This document shows, piece after piece, positions 1 through 7,455 of a stretch of 64,000 nt of DNA. The position numbers and the translations under genes were made by a program. The stretch is from UBA969 sp041694635 (lineage in GTDB: Bacteria; Planctomycetota; Planctomycetia; Gemmatales; Gemmataceae). The stretch spans positions 1-64,000 of the forward strand of contig JBDNHI010000096.1 of assembly GCA_041694635.1 (NCBI GenBank), given 5' to 3'. Below the pieces are notes generated by a model. The model worked only from the letters and a program-made list of their open reading frames with translations, did not search any database and had not been told where the DNA came from. Position 1 is the stretch's first letter; every line of letters starts with the position of its first letter.

Positions 1-201
1 ATAAGCTTTGGTATCAAGGTTAAGTTCCGCAGCCCGTTTAGCAACCTTGATGGTGTTTTCATCGTTACCCATAAGGAAGAAGACATTTTTTCCCTGCATG
101 CGTTGAAAACGAGCCTGAACATCAGCGCCAATTTTTTCAAAAGCGGTGCCAATATGAGGGCGACTATTGGGATAGACGATTGCGGTGGTGAGGAAAAACA
201 A
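1..201 (-). CDS. metG: Methionine--tRNA ligase, N-terminal part (cut by window edge)
   Basis: This is the first 67 codons of a class I aminoacyl-tRNA synthetase that charges tRNA-Met in the cytoplasm. The Rossmann-fold start has the HIGH-type signature (H16-I17-G18 within SRPHIGTAFE), followed by GADVQARFQRMQG and FFLMGNDEN, the order seen at the N-terminus of MetRS. The usual GTDEHG motif reads GNDENT here. I chose the TTG at 201 because it places the catalytic block about 15 residues from the start, as is normal. No ATG and no purine-rich ribosome site lies upstream; the leader is a long pyrimidine tract, so the start is uncertain. The gene runs off the left edge, so the anticodon-binding domain is not visible. 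It diverges from the DUF1559 gene. Confidence 0.82.
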   Translation of the reverse strand, partial: MFFLTTAIVYPNSRPHIGTAFEKIGADVQARFQRMQGKNVFFLMGNDENTIKVAKRAAELNLDTKAY

Positions 202-244
202 AAGAAGGGAGAGAGAAAAGAAATAGAAAAAGGAAAAAAAAAGG

Positions 245-273
245 TTGACACAATCCGGAAAGAGTACTAAATT
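245..273 (+). promoter_or_regulatory. Candidate sigma70-type promoter of the DUF1559 gene
   Basis: A perfect -35 hexamer TTGACA (245-250) is followed after 17 bp by TAAATT (268-273), a 4/6 match to the -10 consensus. It lies about 45 bp upstream of the chosen GTG start at 319. Read by eye only. Confidence 0.45.
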
Positions 274-318
274 AGTTATAGCATGATATTGAGACTTAGT
301 ATCAACAAGGAGCAGCCT

Positions 319-1338
319 GTGAACCTTTCCTACACCAAATTTTCTCGCCCAAAAGCTTTTACCCTCATCGAACTTCTCGTGGTCATCGCCATCATTGCCA
401 TCCTTATTGGCTTATTGCTTCCTGCGGTTCAAAAGGTTCGTGAAGCTGCAGCTAGGCTTTCTTGCTCGAATAACCTGAAGCAAATCGGGCTGGCCCTTCA
501 TAATCACGAATCAACCTACCAATATTTCCCTACCGCAGGTTCGTACCCGATCATCACCCCGCCTAATATTCGTGCCGCCAAATCTTGGTCTGTTCATTCC
601 AGACTTCTTCCTTTTATCGAACAAGAAAACCTACAAAGGCTTATTGATTTTACTCAAGCGTATGATGTTCAACCCAATGTCACCCAGCAAAAAATTCCCA
701 TGTTTATTTGCCCTAGTGAGCCCAAAGCTATTCCACGCCAAGACCCGCCTTTAGTTCATTTCCCTTTAAATTATGGTGCGAATATGGGTTCTTGGATGAT
801 CTTTGATCCTTCAACACCCCAAGGGCTTGGTGGTGACGGGGCTTTTGCTGTCAACCGAAATATTCGTATGAATGAAATTATTGATGGAACAAGTCAAACC
901 ATCGCTTTTTCTGAAATTAAAGCTTATACGCCTTATCTTCGTGATGGGGGCAACCCCGCTGCAGCTAATACTGCAATGCCCACTTCAACCGTTACCGTAA
1001 TTAATTATGGGGGAAGTTTTAAAACCGATTCAGGCCATACGGAATGGGTCGATGCCAGAGTTCATCAAACAGGGTTTACAGCAAATTTTACCCCTAACAC
1101 AAAATTTGCCTACACTAATGCCGGGATCGAATATGACATCGATTTCAATTCAAGGCGTGAAGGTACTTCCTCGACTGCAATTACCTACGCAACAATTACT
1201 TCCCGCAGTTACCACACTGGTGTTGTAAATGCAGTTTTTATGGATGGTTCGGTGAAAACAATCCCCAATAGTATCGACCCGATAGTTTGGCGAGCGTTGG
1301 GAACCCGAGCCGGTGGCGAATCGGCACAAGTTCCTTAA
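319..1338 (+). CDS. DUF1559 domain protein with type IV pilin-like N-terminus
   Basis: A 339-aa member of the large planctomycete DUF1559 family, whose members carry a prepilin/pseudopilin N-terminus. Residues 13-18 read AFTLIE, with the conserved glutamate at +5 after the expected prepilin peptidase cut, then a hydrophobic helix (LLVVIAIIAILIGLLLPAV) and VREAAAR. The C-terminal H-x9-DG motif of the family is present (H299, D309-G310). I start at GTG 319 because AAGGAG at 307-312 sits 6 nt upstream; the in-frame ATG at 283 has no such site and would put the pilin signal too far in. The exact role of DUF1559 proteins is not settled. It ends in a terminator shared by position with the convergent polX. 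A paralogue lies at 30411-31469. Confidence 0.9.
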   Translation: MNLSYTKFSRPKAFTLIELLVVIAIIAILIGLLLPAVQKVREAAARLSCSNNLKQIGLALHNHESTYQYFPTAGSYPIITPPNIRAAKSWSVHSRLLPFIEQENLQRLIDFTQAYDVQPNVTQQKIPMFICPSEPKAIPRQDPPLVHFPLNYGANMGSWMIFDPSTPQGLGGDGAFAVNRNIRMNEIIDGTSQTIAFSEIKAYTPYLRDGGNPAAANTAMPTSTVTVINYGGSFKTDSGHTEWVDARVHQTGFTANFTPNTKFAYTNAGIEYDIDFNSRREGTSSTAITYATITSRSYHTGVVNAVFMDGSVKTIPNSIDPIVWRALGTRAGGESAQVP

Positions 1339-1366
1339 TCTCGGTTTAAACCTTTTGCTAAGATGT

Positions 1367-1397
1367 AACCTGCTGAAGCCCTCTGCAGGTTTTTTAT
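1367..1397 (+). terminator. Rho-independent terminator of the DUF1559 gene
   Basis: Stem AACCTGC (1367-1373) pairs with GCAGGTT (1385-1391) and is followed by a T-run. It lies 29 bp after the stop codon and just before the convergent polX stop at 1405. Confidence 0.7.
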
Positions 1398-1404
1398 TTC
1401 TTGT

Positions 1405-3150
1405 TCAGGAAAGTTTTTTCCTCTCTAAGAAATACTTCTCAACTTCTTTGGTGCTTAAAGTGTTAAAGATATCCTTTTTCTCGAGCCAACCACGCCTTGC
1501 GACGGATACCCCGTAACTATAAAACTCTAGGTCAGCGGTGCTATGGGCATCGGGGTTGATCACAAGTTTAACGCCAAGCTCCTTGGCCCTTTTGCAATGA
1601 ATCCAATCAAGATCGAGTCGCATTGGGTGAGCATTTATCTCGATGAGAGTTTTAGTTTTAACCGCTTCTTGCAGAATGGCCTCTTGGTTTACTGCGTAGC
1701 CCTCTCTGCGTAAAAGGAGCCTTCCGGTAGGATGCCCTAGCATCGTTAATGCAGGGTGATTCATAGCTTTGAGAATTCTACTGGTCATTTCATCGCGAGT
1801 CATTTGAAAAAGCGTATGCACACTTCCTACCACATAATCAAAAAGTGCAAGAATTTCATCATCGTAGTCTAAGGATCCATCGGCAAGGATATCGCATTCA
1901 ATCCCTTTGAAAATTCGAAAGCCTTTTATTTTTGCATTAAGTTCGTCAATCTCTGCGATTTGGTTTTTTACCCGTTCTGGGCTAAGCCCGTTTGCAACGG
2001 TAAGAGATTGGGAATGGTCGCCAAACCCAAGATACTTAAGCCCAAGGCTTTTAGCTTTAAGGGCCATTTCTTCAAGGGTGTTAGCTCCATCGCTGTAGGT
2101 GGTGTGGTTATGAAAGACGCCGATAATTTCTTCTTGTTGAACTAATTCGGGAAGTGTGCCTTTAAGCGCAGCGTTGATTTCCCCAGTATCCTCTCGTAAT
2201 TCGGGTGGGATATAAGGCAAGTCGAGGGCTTTATAAATATCTTCTTCGCTTTTACATTTAATGTTCTTTTTGTCGCCTGTAAGGCCATATTCGTTTAGCT
2301 TTAAGCCGTATTCAATGGCTCGAGAACGCATAGCGACATTATGTTCTTTGCCACCTGTGAAGTAGGCGAGGGCAAAGGGGAATTCTTCTTCTTGAATAAC
2401 CCTGAGGTCGGCCTGCATTTTAATTCTGCTGCCATATACAATAGTTTCGACCAAAACACTAGATTTGGTATCGCCGTGAGATAGAATTTGAACAACCCCT
2501 GGTGCGTTGACAAACTTTTCCATAACGGGTGCAGGCTTTTTGGAAGCCACTAAAATATCAATATCCTTGACGATTTCTTTTCTTCTGCGGAAGCTGCCAC
2601 ATACTTCAATCTTAATTACTTCTTTCATGTCTTTAAGAAGATTAAGTAGAGAGGAAGCAACGGCATTAGCCTCATCGATTCTAACTTTGCCTGCGACGGA
2701 GCCAAGAAATTCGATCCCCTCGAGGATTTTTTGTTGTGTTTTAGCGCCGAACCCTTTGAGTGCAGCAACATTCCCAGCATCGCAAGAGGTTTTTAATTTT
2801 TCGAGAGAGTCGATTTGCAAAAGGTCGTAAAGGGCTTTCACTTTTTTTGGCCCTAGCCCCTGAATTGCCAGCATTTTTATAAGGCCCGGTGGTACTTTTG
2901 CTTTTAAATCTTCAAGGAATTCAAGCTTACCCGTTTTTACAAGCGTGGTGATTTTTTCTTGAAGAGTTACCCCTATCCCTGCAATTTCAGCTAAGGTTCC
3001 CTTATTTACATAGGAAACTATTTCTTCAGTAAGTTGAGAAATTGTTCGTGATGCGTTGACATAGGCGCTTACTCGGAACGAATTTTCCCCAAGTAATTCC
3101 ATTAGTACGCCAATTTCAGATAAAGCCTGTGCTACTTGTTGATTATCCAT
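1405..3150 (-). CDS. polX: DNA polymerase/3'-5' exonuclease PolX (Pol X with PHP domain)
   Basis: A 581-aa family X DNA polymerase of the bacterial PolX type, a DNA gap-filling repair enzyme with a C-terminal PHP nuclease domain. The N-terminal 8-kDa-like region holds helix-hairpin-helix motifs (about 58-67, 96-107 and 131-142). The nucleotidyltransferase palm has GSFRRRKE (185-192), catalytic D196 and D198, and a third aspartate at D248; FTGGKEHN (264-271) is the expected sugar-selecting loop. The PHP domain begins at about 340 with HNH (347-349), D354 and GDH (377-379), metal-ligand patterns of this domain. Length matches typical PolX (about 570-580 aa). A GGAG site lies 8 nt before the ATG. 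It is a single gene on the minus strand, convergent with the DUF1559 gene. Confidence 0.93.
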   Translation of the reverse strand: MDNQQVAQALSEIGVLMELLGENSFRVSAYVNASRTISQLTEEIVSYVNKGTLAEIAGIGVTLQEKITTLVKTGKLEFLEDLKAKVPPGLIKMLAIQGLGPKKVKALYDLLQIDSLEKLKTSCDAGNVAALKGFGAKTQQKILEGIEFLGSVAGKVRIDEANAVASSLLNLLKDMKEVIKIEVCGSFRRRKEIVKDIDILVASKKPAPVMEKFVNAPGVVQILSHGDTKSSVLVETIVYGSRIKMQADLRVIQEEEFPFALAYFTGGKEHNVAMRSRAIEYGLKLNEYGLTGDKKNIKCKSEEDIYKALDLPYIPPELREDTGEINAALKGTLPELVQQEEIIGVFHNHTTYSDGANTLEEMALKAKSLGLKYLGFGDHSQSLTVANGLSPERVKNQIAEIDELNAKIKGFRIFKGIECDILADGSLDYDDEILALFDYVVGSVHTLFQMTRDEMTSRILKAMNHPALTMLGHPTGRLLLRREGYAVNQEAILQEAVKTKTLIEINAHPMRLDLDWIHCKRAKELGVKLVINPDAHSTADLEFYSYGVSVARRGWLEKKDIFNTLSTKEVEKYFLERKKLS

Positions 3151-3338
3151 GGGGGAATCTCCAAAAAAGTTTTTATTCTTACAGTACGGTAAAGCATTGT
3201 AAGGCGGATTTCAAGCTTGGGAGGAATAAAATACAAATAAATAAGAGAGTTATAATATTGCTGCTTAAAGGTTTATTAGAAACAGTTTTAGGTGGATCAA
3301 TAGATAGGGATACTAATAAATCAGACTTAAATAACGAA

Positions 3339-3369
3339 CCCGCCCTTTTTATTAATTAAAAAGGGCGGG
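3339..3369 (-). terminator. Strong hairpin, probable terminator of the redoxin-cytochrome gene
   Basis: A perfect 12-bp inverted repeat (3339-3350 with 3358-3369) has a 7-nt AT loop. It sits about 70 bp after the stop of the minus-strand gene at 3436-5406 and upstream of polX. No long T-run follows on the minus strand; the T-run is inside the stem, so it may work weakly or in both directions. Confidence 0.5.
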
Positions 3370-3435
3370 GTCGTGTTAATTTAAAAAAAACGGAATTAGT
3401 ACTGAAAGACCTAGGGGGAAATAAAAAGTAGAAGG

Positions 3436-5406
3436 TTAGTTTCCACCCAATAATTTCTTTAACGCCTCTGCTTTTAAAAGTCTTTCAAAATAAGTAAACA
3501 AATCTTTGGGAGCAAAACTTGGCTTATCAATTACAAGTCCCACAATAGAAAACCCCATTTCATCTAAAGTACTTTCTCCTAAAAAGAGTGGTTTTGGTGG
3601 GTGAAAGGGGTTTGAATTATTGGAGTTGGAATTGTTGTAAATCCATTCCGTGCTGATGATGGTACCTTTTGGCATAAAAATTTGCTTTTCAGGGTAGTAT
3701 CGCTGTTGCCAATTAAAGTCCCAGTTTTTTATTTCAAGTAAAAGGATTTTCTCACTTTTGCCAGGAAGTGTATACCAAAGTCGCATTTCTTCTGCGGTCA
3801 TATGAGCGTGAGGTGAAATGGTATAACAATAGGAATCCACCATAACTTCTTTAGTGCCTGTAGATTTAAACTTTTTAGAACCTGCAGGAATGATGGTAAA
3901 TTTCGTATCCACTAAAGATGATCCCAAGAATTTGGTTGGCGGTTGTTTGTTAAGCCAAATACCAATTTTTGATCGATCAGTTTCTTGCTTGCCCGTACGG
4001 TGGTAATGAATCTGAAAAAAAATGTTAGAGTCAGGTGGAATGATCCAGGCCGTTCCTTTTGGGGCTTCCAATGGGTCTATCGCTGGTACCCAGCCCCCAA
4101 AGCTTGAGCCGGGGTTATCTTTATTGCGCTTAATATTATTTGGGTTAGGAATAAATCCTAGCCCCATTCCAGAATTGTAACCAAATCCCCAGTCTGCATC
4201 GGCGCCATTTTCTGGTGGTTTTCGGGTTTCCATTCTATTTTGCGCATCAAGAACTATCCCAGATCCGTCATAGAAATAAAGCGCGTGATGTACAATGCGC
4301 GGATTCCCTGGAATGAATTGAGATTTTCTGATGTAGAGAGGTTCTTTGTTATTAAAAGGCATTACCATCGTGCGATAATGATCATCACCTTTAGCAGCAA
4401 GATGAAAAGTTTCAGGAACTTCGATGATTAAATCGGGTGGGGTATCACCATCCCAGGCATTGGTTGGCTTAAATTTTATGGGGGCAGGCGCATCTTTTTC
4501 ATTCCCTTTAGCCAACCCCTTTTCATACCAATTATTGATAGTTTCAATTTCTTTTTTCGGTAACCTTGCATCATGCAAAAGCGGAATTGAAGCAGCAGTT
4601 GGTTTCCAAGGTGGCATTATACCGCCTGCTACATTATCTCGAATTAATTCGGCCCAAAGAGATGCATCGTCATAAGTCACAAGAGGGAAAGGTGCAACCT
4701 CTCCTTTTCGATGACAAACCTGACAATGGTTTTGTAAAATTGGTAAAACATCTCGATAATAGGTTGCTTCATTATTTTCAACAACGATTTTTTTTACCCG
4801 ATCTAATGGGCAACCTACTGGCTGGGTATAAGTAGGAATAAAATCTTTGTTAGCAAGAACACTGTTTAAAGCAGTTTTTAAAAAATGGTTTTTTACTACT
4901 AAGTTTTTCGTTGCTCGGTCTTCATATTGATCGTTGATACCACCTACATAACGCAAAGTCATAGCACTATCGATGAGGTAAGCTTGCGGTGTAAAATCTG
5001 CAAGGAACTTAGTAGATAAGATGTGTTGTGGGTCATAAAAAACAGGGAAAGTAATTTTAAATTCTGCTATATGTTTTTCCAGTTCTTGGGGTGACTCAAC
5101 ATCACAGCAAACCCCAATAACCTTAACTTTTTTATTCTTATATTGATCAGCGATTTCGACAAGTTCGGGTACGATTTTGTTTGAAATCGGGCATTGAAAA
5201 TTTAGGAAAACCACGATAGTGGCAGAGGCTCCTTTGACCTCGGAAAGTTTTTTTTGCTTTCCAAGCACATCTGTAAAAGTTACATCTTCTATACCTTTTT
5301 GTAGTTTGATAATTGCAGATAAACTTCCATCCTCGCCAAAAATGAACGATACTTGCAATAAAACAACCATTACACAAAAACTTAATAAACTGAAAAACTT
5401 CTTCAT
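3436..5406 (-). CDS. Secreted redoxin - cytochrome c - copper monooxygenase-like fusion
   Basis: A 656-aa exported protein of three parts. After a signal peptide (about 1-24) comes a TlpA/peroxiredoxin-like thioredoxin fold (about 35-190) whose active-site region reads C72-P-I-S75, so the second cysteine of the usual CxxC is serine. Next is a cytochrome segment with one haem c site, C228-x2-C231-H232. The C-terminal half resembles copper type II monooxygenase domains: HH at 373-374, HYH at 467-469 and H533-A-H535-M536 are plausible copper ligands. This architecture is known from planctomycetes and other environmental bacteria, usually labelled redoxin or cytochrome. Substrate unknown; a periplasmic oxidative role is inferred. 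It is monocistronic, with a hairpin downstream at 3339-3369. Confidence 0.75.
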   Translation of the reverse strand: MKKFFSLLSFCVMVVLLQVSFIFGEDGSLSAIIKLQKGIEDVTFTDVLGKQKKLSEVKGASATIVVFLNFQCPISNKIVPELVEIADQYKNKKVKVIGVCCDVESPQELEKHIAEFKITFPVFYDPQHILSTKFLADFTPQAYLIDSAMTLRYVGGINDQYEDRATKNLVVKNHFLKTALNSVLANKDFIPTYTQPVGCPLDRVKKIVVENNEATYYRDVLPILQNHCQVCHRKGEVAPFPLVTYDDASLWAELIRDNVAGGIMPPWKPTAASIPLLHDARLPKKEIETINNWYEKGLAKGNEKDAPAPIKFKPTNAWDGDTPPDLIIEVPETFHLAAKGDDHYRTMVMPFNNKEPLYIRKSQFIPGNPRIVHHALYFYDGSGIVLDAQNRMETRKPPENGADADWGFGYNSGMGLGFIPNPNNIKRNKDNPGSSFGGWVPAIDPLEAPKGTAWIIPPDSNIFFQIHYHRTGKQETDRSKIGIWLNKQPPTKFLGSSLVDTKFTIIPAGSKKFKSTGTKEVMVDSYCYTISPHAHMTAEEMRLWYTLPGKSEKILLLEIKNWDFNWQQRYYPEKQIFMPKGTIISTEWIYNNSNSNNSNPFHPPKPLFLGESTLDEMGFSIVGLVIDKPSFAPKDLFTYFERLLKAEALKKLLGGN

Positions 5407-5558
5407 TTCTTGATCTCTGATTTGATGAATTAACTAAATCACTGCAACAAGTATTTATTATTTCAGATGACAAAATAAAAATCAAGCGACGCTAGAAAAA
5501 GATGCTTGAAAAAGATGCCTTCAAACTTATTATTTAAATTTGAGGCACTAAACAAAAG

Positions 5559-5591
5559 CAGGAAAGGGGCCAATTAAGGTATCCTTCCCTG
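5559..5591 (-). terminator. Terminator of the PseG-like gene
   Basis: A 9-bp stem (5559-5567 with 5583-5591, one G-U pair when read on the minus strand) is followed on that strand by CTTTTGTTT. On the plus strand it is followed by TTTTTT, so it could work in both directions. It lies 26 bp after the stop at 5617. Confidence 0.6.
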
Positions 5592-5616
5592 TTTTTTATA
5601 ATTATCAAAAAATAAA

Positions 5617-6690
5617 TTATGCTGCTTCGCGAATGCGTTCCAATTGCACATAGGGATGCAACATAACTTCAAAGGCTGTAACAATGCGGTCATTGCCCCT
5701 GCCATCAATTAACTGTCTGCCACACCGTGCCATCGATTGGCGTTCGAGGTTATCATCTAGCAGATCAACCACGGCATCGCGAAGGATGGAAGGATTGAGG
5801 GTTTCGTGCCAGCCAAGGCAAGCAGCAGCCCCTTCTTCTTCAAGCCTTGTAGCAGTGGGCCAATGGGCCTCATTTTGGACAATAATAAGTTGTGGTAATC
5901 CGATGCAGGCGAATTCCAAGGACCAAGAATTTCCTGCGGTAATAGCGAAATGGCAGCGAGATAGTTTAGACGGTATTTCCGATGGCTCGGTGAACACGCC
6001 AATCTTTCCATCCGATTTTTCTGCTAATGCCCGAAGTTCATTCAAATTTGAATAGTAAGGCTTTGCCAGTATATCTACACGGCTTACCTTGGGTGTATTT
6101 ACCAATTGCTTGGCAATTTCCCCAGCTTGATTATTCGCATCGTAATCTCCTAGCGCAACAACTGCTTTATAAGGAGGCAGGGGCTCTTGTGCCCGCAAGG
6201 GTCTTACTCTGCGGATTTCAGACCGTACAAGGGCATAGCGTTCGCCCGCAAGAATCTGCGTTCCTCGACCTATGTCATAGGCTTCAACCGAGGGCCCAAG
6301 TAATGGGTTAAACACCAGATTAGAGGGGAAGGCTCCTTGGGCAAAATGATCGATTGAAACAACCATAACCCCAGCCTCTTTAATCTTTGCAAGGTATTCG
6401 CCTGTGGCATTAGGGGAATCTACCAGAACTGCAGAAGCTTGAACTCTGCGGCATTCTTGTATGACTTCAGCAAGGTCTTCCTTGCTACCTAGGGGAGAGG
6501 TTGCTTGCATCCATTCATATCCAGCACGCTTGATTTGAAATCCAAGCGAGCTAGGTTGAAAGGAGGAAAGGAAAAAAGCCTGCCTTCTTCTTCTTTGCAG
6601 CGCCGCTGCAAGAACTAAGGACCGAGTCATTTGCTCGTAGCCTTGTTCGGGATTAGCATCAACACGAATAATAACTGGTGATCGGGTCAT
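5617..6690 (-). CDS. PseG/SpsG-like glycosyl hydrolase/transferase
   Basis: A 357-aa protein resembling PseG/SpsG, GT-B-fold enzymes that act on nucleotide sugars during nonulosonic acid or spore-coat polysaccharide synthesis. It opens with IIRVDANPEQGYEQMTRSLVLAAAL, matching the family start (RxDA...G.GH..R.L.LA..L), although the usual histidine of the GxGH loop is changed (GYEQ). The C-terminal half carries the nucleotide-sugar loop ITAGNSWSLEFACIGLP followed by QNEAHWPTA, and there is no membrane segment. No other nonulosonic acid genes are adjacent, so the substrate cannot be named. The ATG at 6690 follows AAGGAACAGGAAG. A terminator lies at 5559-5591. The long upstream region contains a candidate structured RNA. 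Confidence 0.65.
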   Translation of the reverse strand: MTRSPVIIRVDANPEQGYEQMTRSLVLAAALQRRRRQAFFLSSFQPSSLGFQIKRAGYEWMQATSPLGSKEDLAEVIQECRRVQASAVLVDSPNATGEYLAKIKEAGVMVVSIDHFAQGAFPSNLVFNPLLGPSVEAYDIGRGTQILAGERYALVRSEIRRVRPLRAQEPLPPYKAVVALGDYDANNQAGEIAKQLVNTPKVSRVDILAKPYYSNLNELRALAEKSDGKIGVFTEPSEIPSKLSRCHFAITAGNSWSLEFACIGLPQLIIVQNEAHWPTATRLEEEGAAACLGWHETLNPSILRDAVVDLLDDNLERQSMARCGRQLIDGRGNDRIVTAFEVMLHPYVQLERIREAA

Positions 6691-6722
6691 CTTCCTGTTC
6701 CTTGGAAAATAAAATAGTATAG

Positions 6723-6738
6723 GCCGCAGATGCGACCC
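6723..6738 (-). promoter_or_regulatory. Hairpin in the leader of the PseG-like gene
   Basis: On the minus strand GGTCGCA-TC-TGCGGCC forms a 7-bp hairpin with one U-G pair, followed by an AT-rich TATACTATTTTATTTT stretch just before the ribosome site of the PseG-like gene. It could be an attenuator, or the end of an upstream leader RNA. On the plus strand it has a C-A mismatch, which favours the minus strand. Confidence 0.3.
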
Positions 6739-6883
6739 CGTTTACGCAAAACCTCTAGGCAAAAAGCCAAGAAAGTCCTGCGATTGAAAAGGTGTCCAGC
6801 CTCTCCCAGCCTCTTTGTGCAAAACGAAAAGAAAACTTTTCATCAAACACATTTCAAAACTAACACGAGATAGATCAGCCGAC

Positions 6884-7058
6884 TCAGGAGTGCGGACCCC
6901 CTGAACTTGGTAGGAACGGAAGAATTGAAATTGCGGCTAGAAGCTGCATCCATGCTCTTCTTTATTCCACGATTAGGTCACAAGCATCCTGCTTGATCCA
7001 TCCTAATCGCTGCCTACCCAAGTCATCATTTTTACTTAATGACTCTCGACGAACGAGA
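6884..7058 (+). ncRNA. Candidate structured RNA of unknown family
   Basis: Several complementary segments nest cleanly. The outer stem ACTTGGTAGG (6905-6914) pairs with CCTACCCAAGT (7013-7023), 10 bp with one bulged C. Inside are a hairpin GCGGCT/AGCTGC (6933-6947) and a two-part stem-loop: CGATTAGG (6970-6977) with CCTAATCG (7002-7009), enclosing CAAGCA/TGCTTG (6981-6995). Flanking hairpins lie at 6884-6904 and 7044-7058. The G-U pair in the 6933 hairpin slightly favours the plus strand. I could not match it to RNase P, tmRNA, SRP RNA, 6S RNA or a riboswitch by eye. The call rests on base pairing alone. Confidence 0.4.
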
Positions 7059-7147
7059 TAGTACTTCACCTCAGAGAGAAAAAAAAAGCCCAATCTAAAC
7101 AAGAGAATTTCTGGTAATCAAGGCAAGTTAGGAAGGAGTAATGTAAA

Positions 7148-7192
7148 ATGAAATCGCCTAAGAAACTGCCTATATTTCTGCTCTTACCTTAA
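7148..7192 (+). CDS. Possible 14-aa peptide with strong ribosome site
   Basis: ATG at 7148 follows GGAAGGAG (7131-7138) with a 9-nt gap and opens 14 codons, MKSPKKLPIFLLLP, then stop. The peptide is basic at the start and hydrophobic at the end. It may be a chance frame, a leader peptide, or the remnant of a decayed gene: the next codons in frame are not obviously coding. No homologue is recognised. Confidence 0.2.
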   Translation: MKSPKKLPIFLLLP

Positions 7193-7455
7193 TTTTGGTC
7201 TTGCATTTTAAAGTGATGGTTTTTTTCCTTTTTGAAACTTTTGCCCTTTCAAAGTATTTCATAAGATTTAGAAACTATCTAAGTGCGGTTAAGCCCTTTG
7301 CCGATTTTAATAAGAATCCAAGCTGTGAAAATTATTCCTCCTTCGTTCAAATTTATTGAAAATAAAAGATGGTAAGTGAATCCTAATCTAGTATTATCGT
7401 CAGATTAGTTGTTGATTTTCCCGCCTTGTTTTTACCTTTTAGGAGAATGCCTTAA

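Larger units (their letters stand above)
6691..7455. other. 765-bp intergenic region with candidate structured RNA
   Basis: This divergent region separates the PseG-like gene (minus) from the acetylesterase (plus). It contains a multi-stem foldable segment at 6884-7058, a minus-strand hairpin at 6723-6738 close to the PseG-like start, and a very short reading frame at 7148-7192 behind a strong ribosome site. I see no protein gene of normal length and no recognised riboswitch consensus. Confidence 0.6.

Noticed and set aside
6884..7058. RNase P RNA, tmRNA, SRP RNA or a known riboswitch
   Set aside because: None of their conserved cores (for example GAGGAAAGTCC for RNase P or a tRNA-like 3' end for tmRNA) is present on either strand, so only an unassigned structured RNA is proposed.
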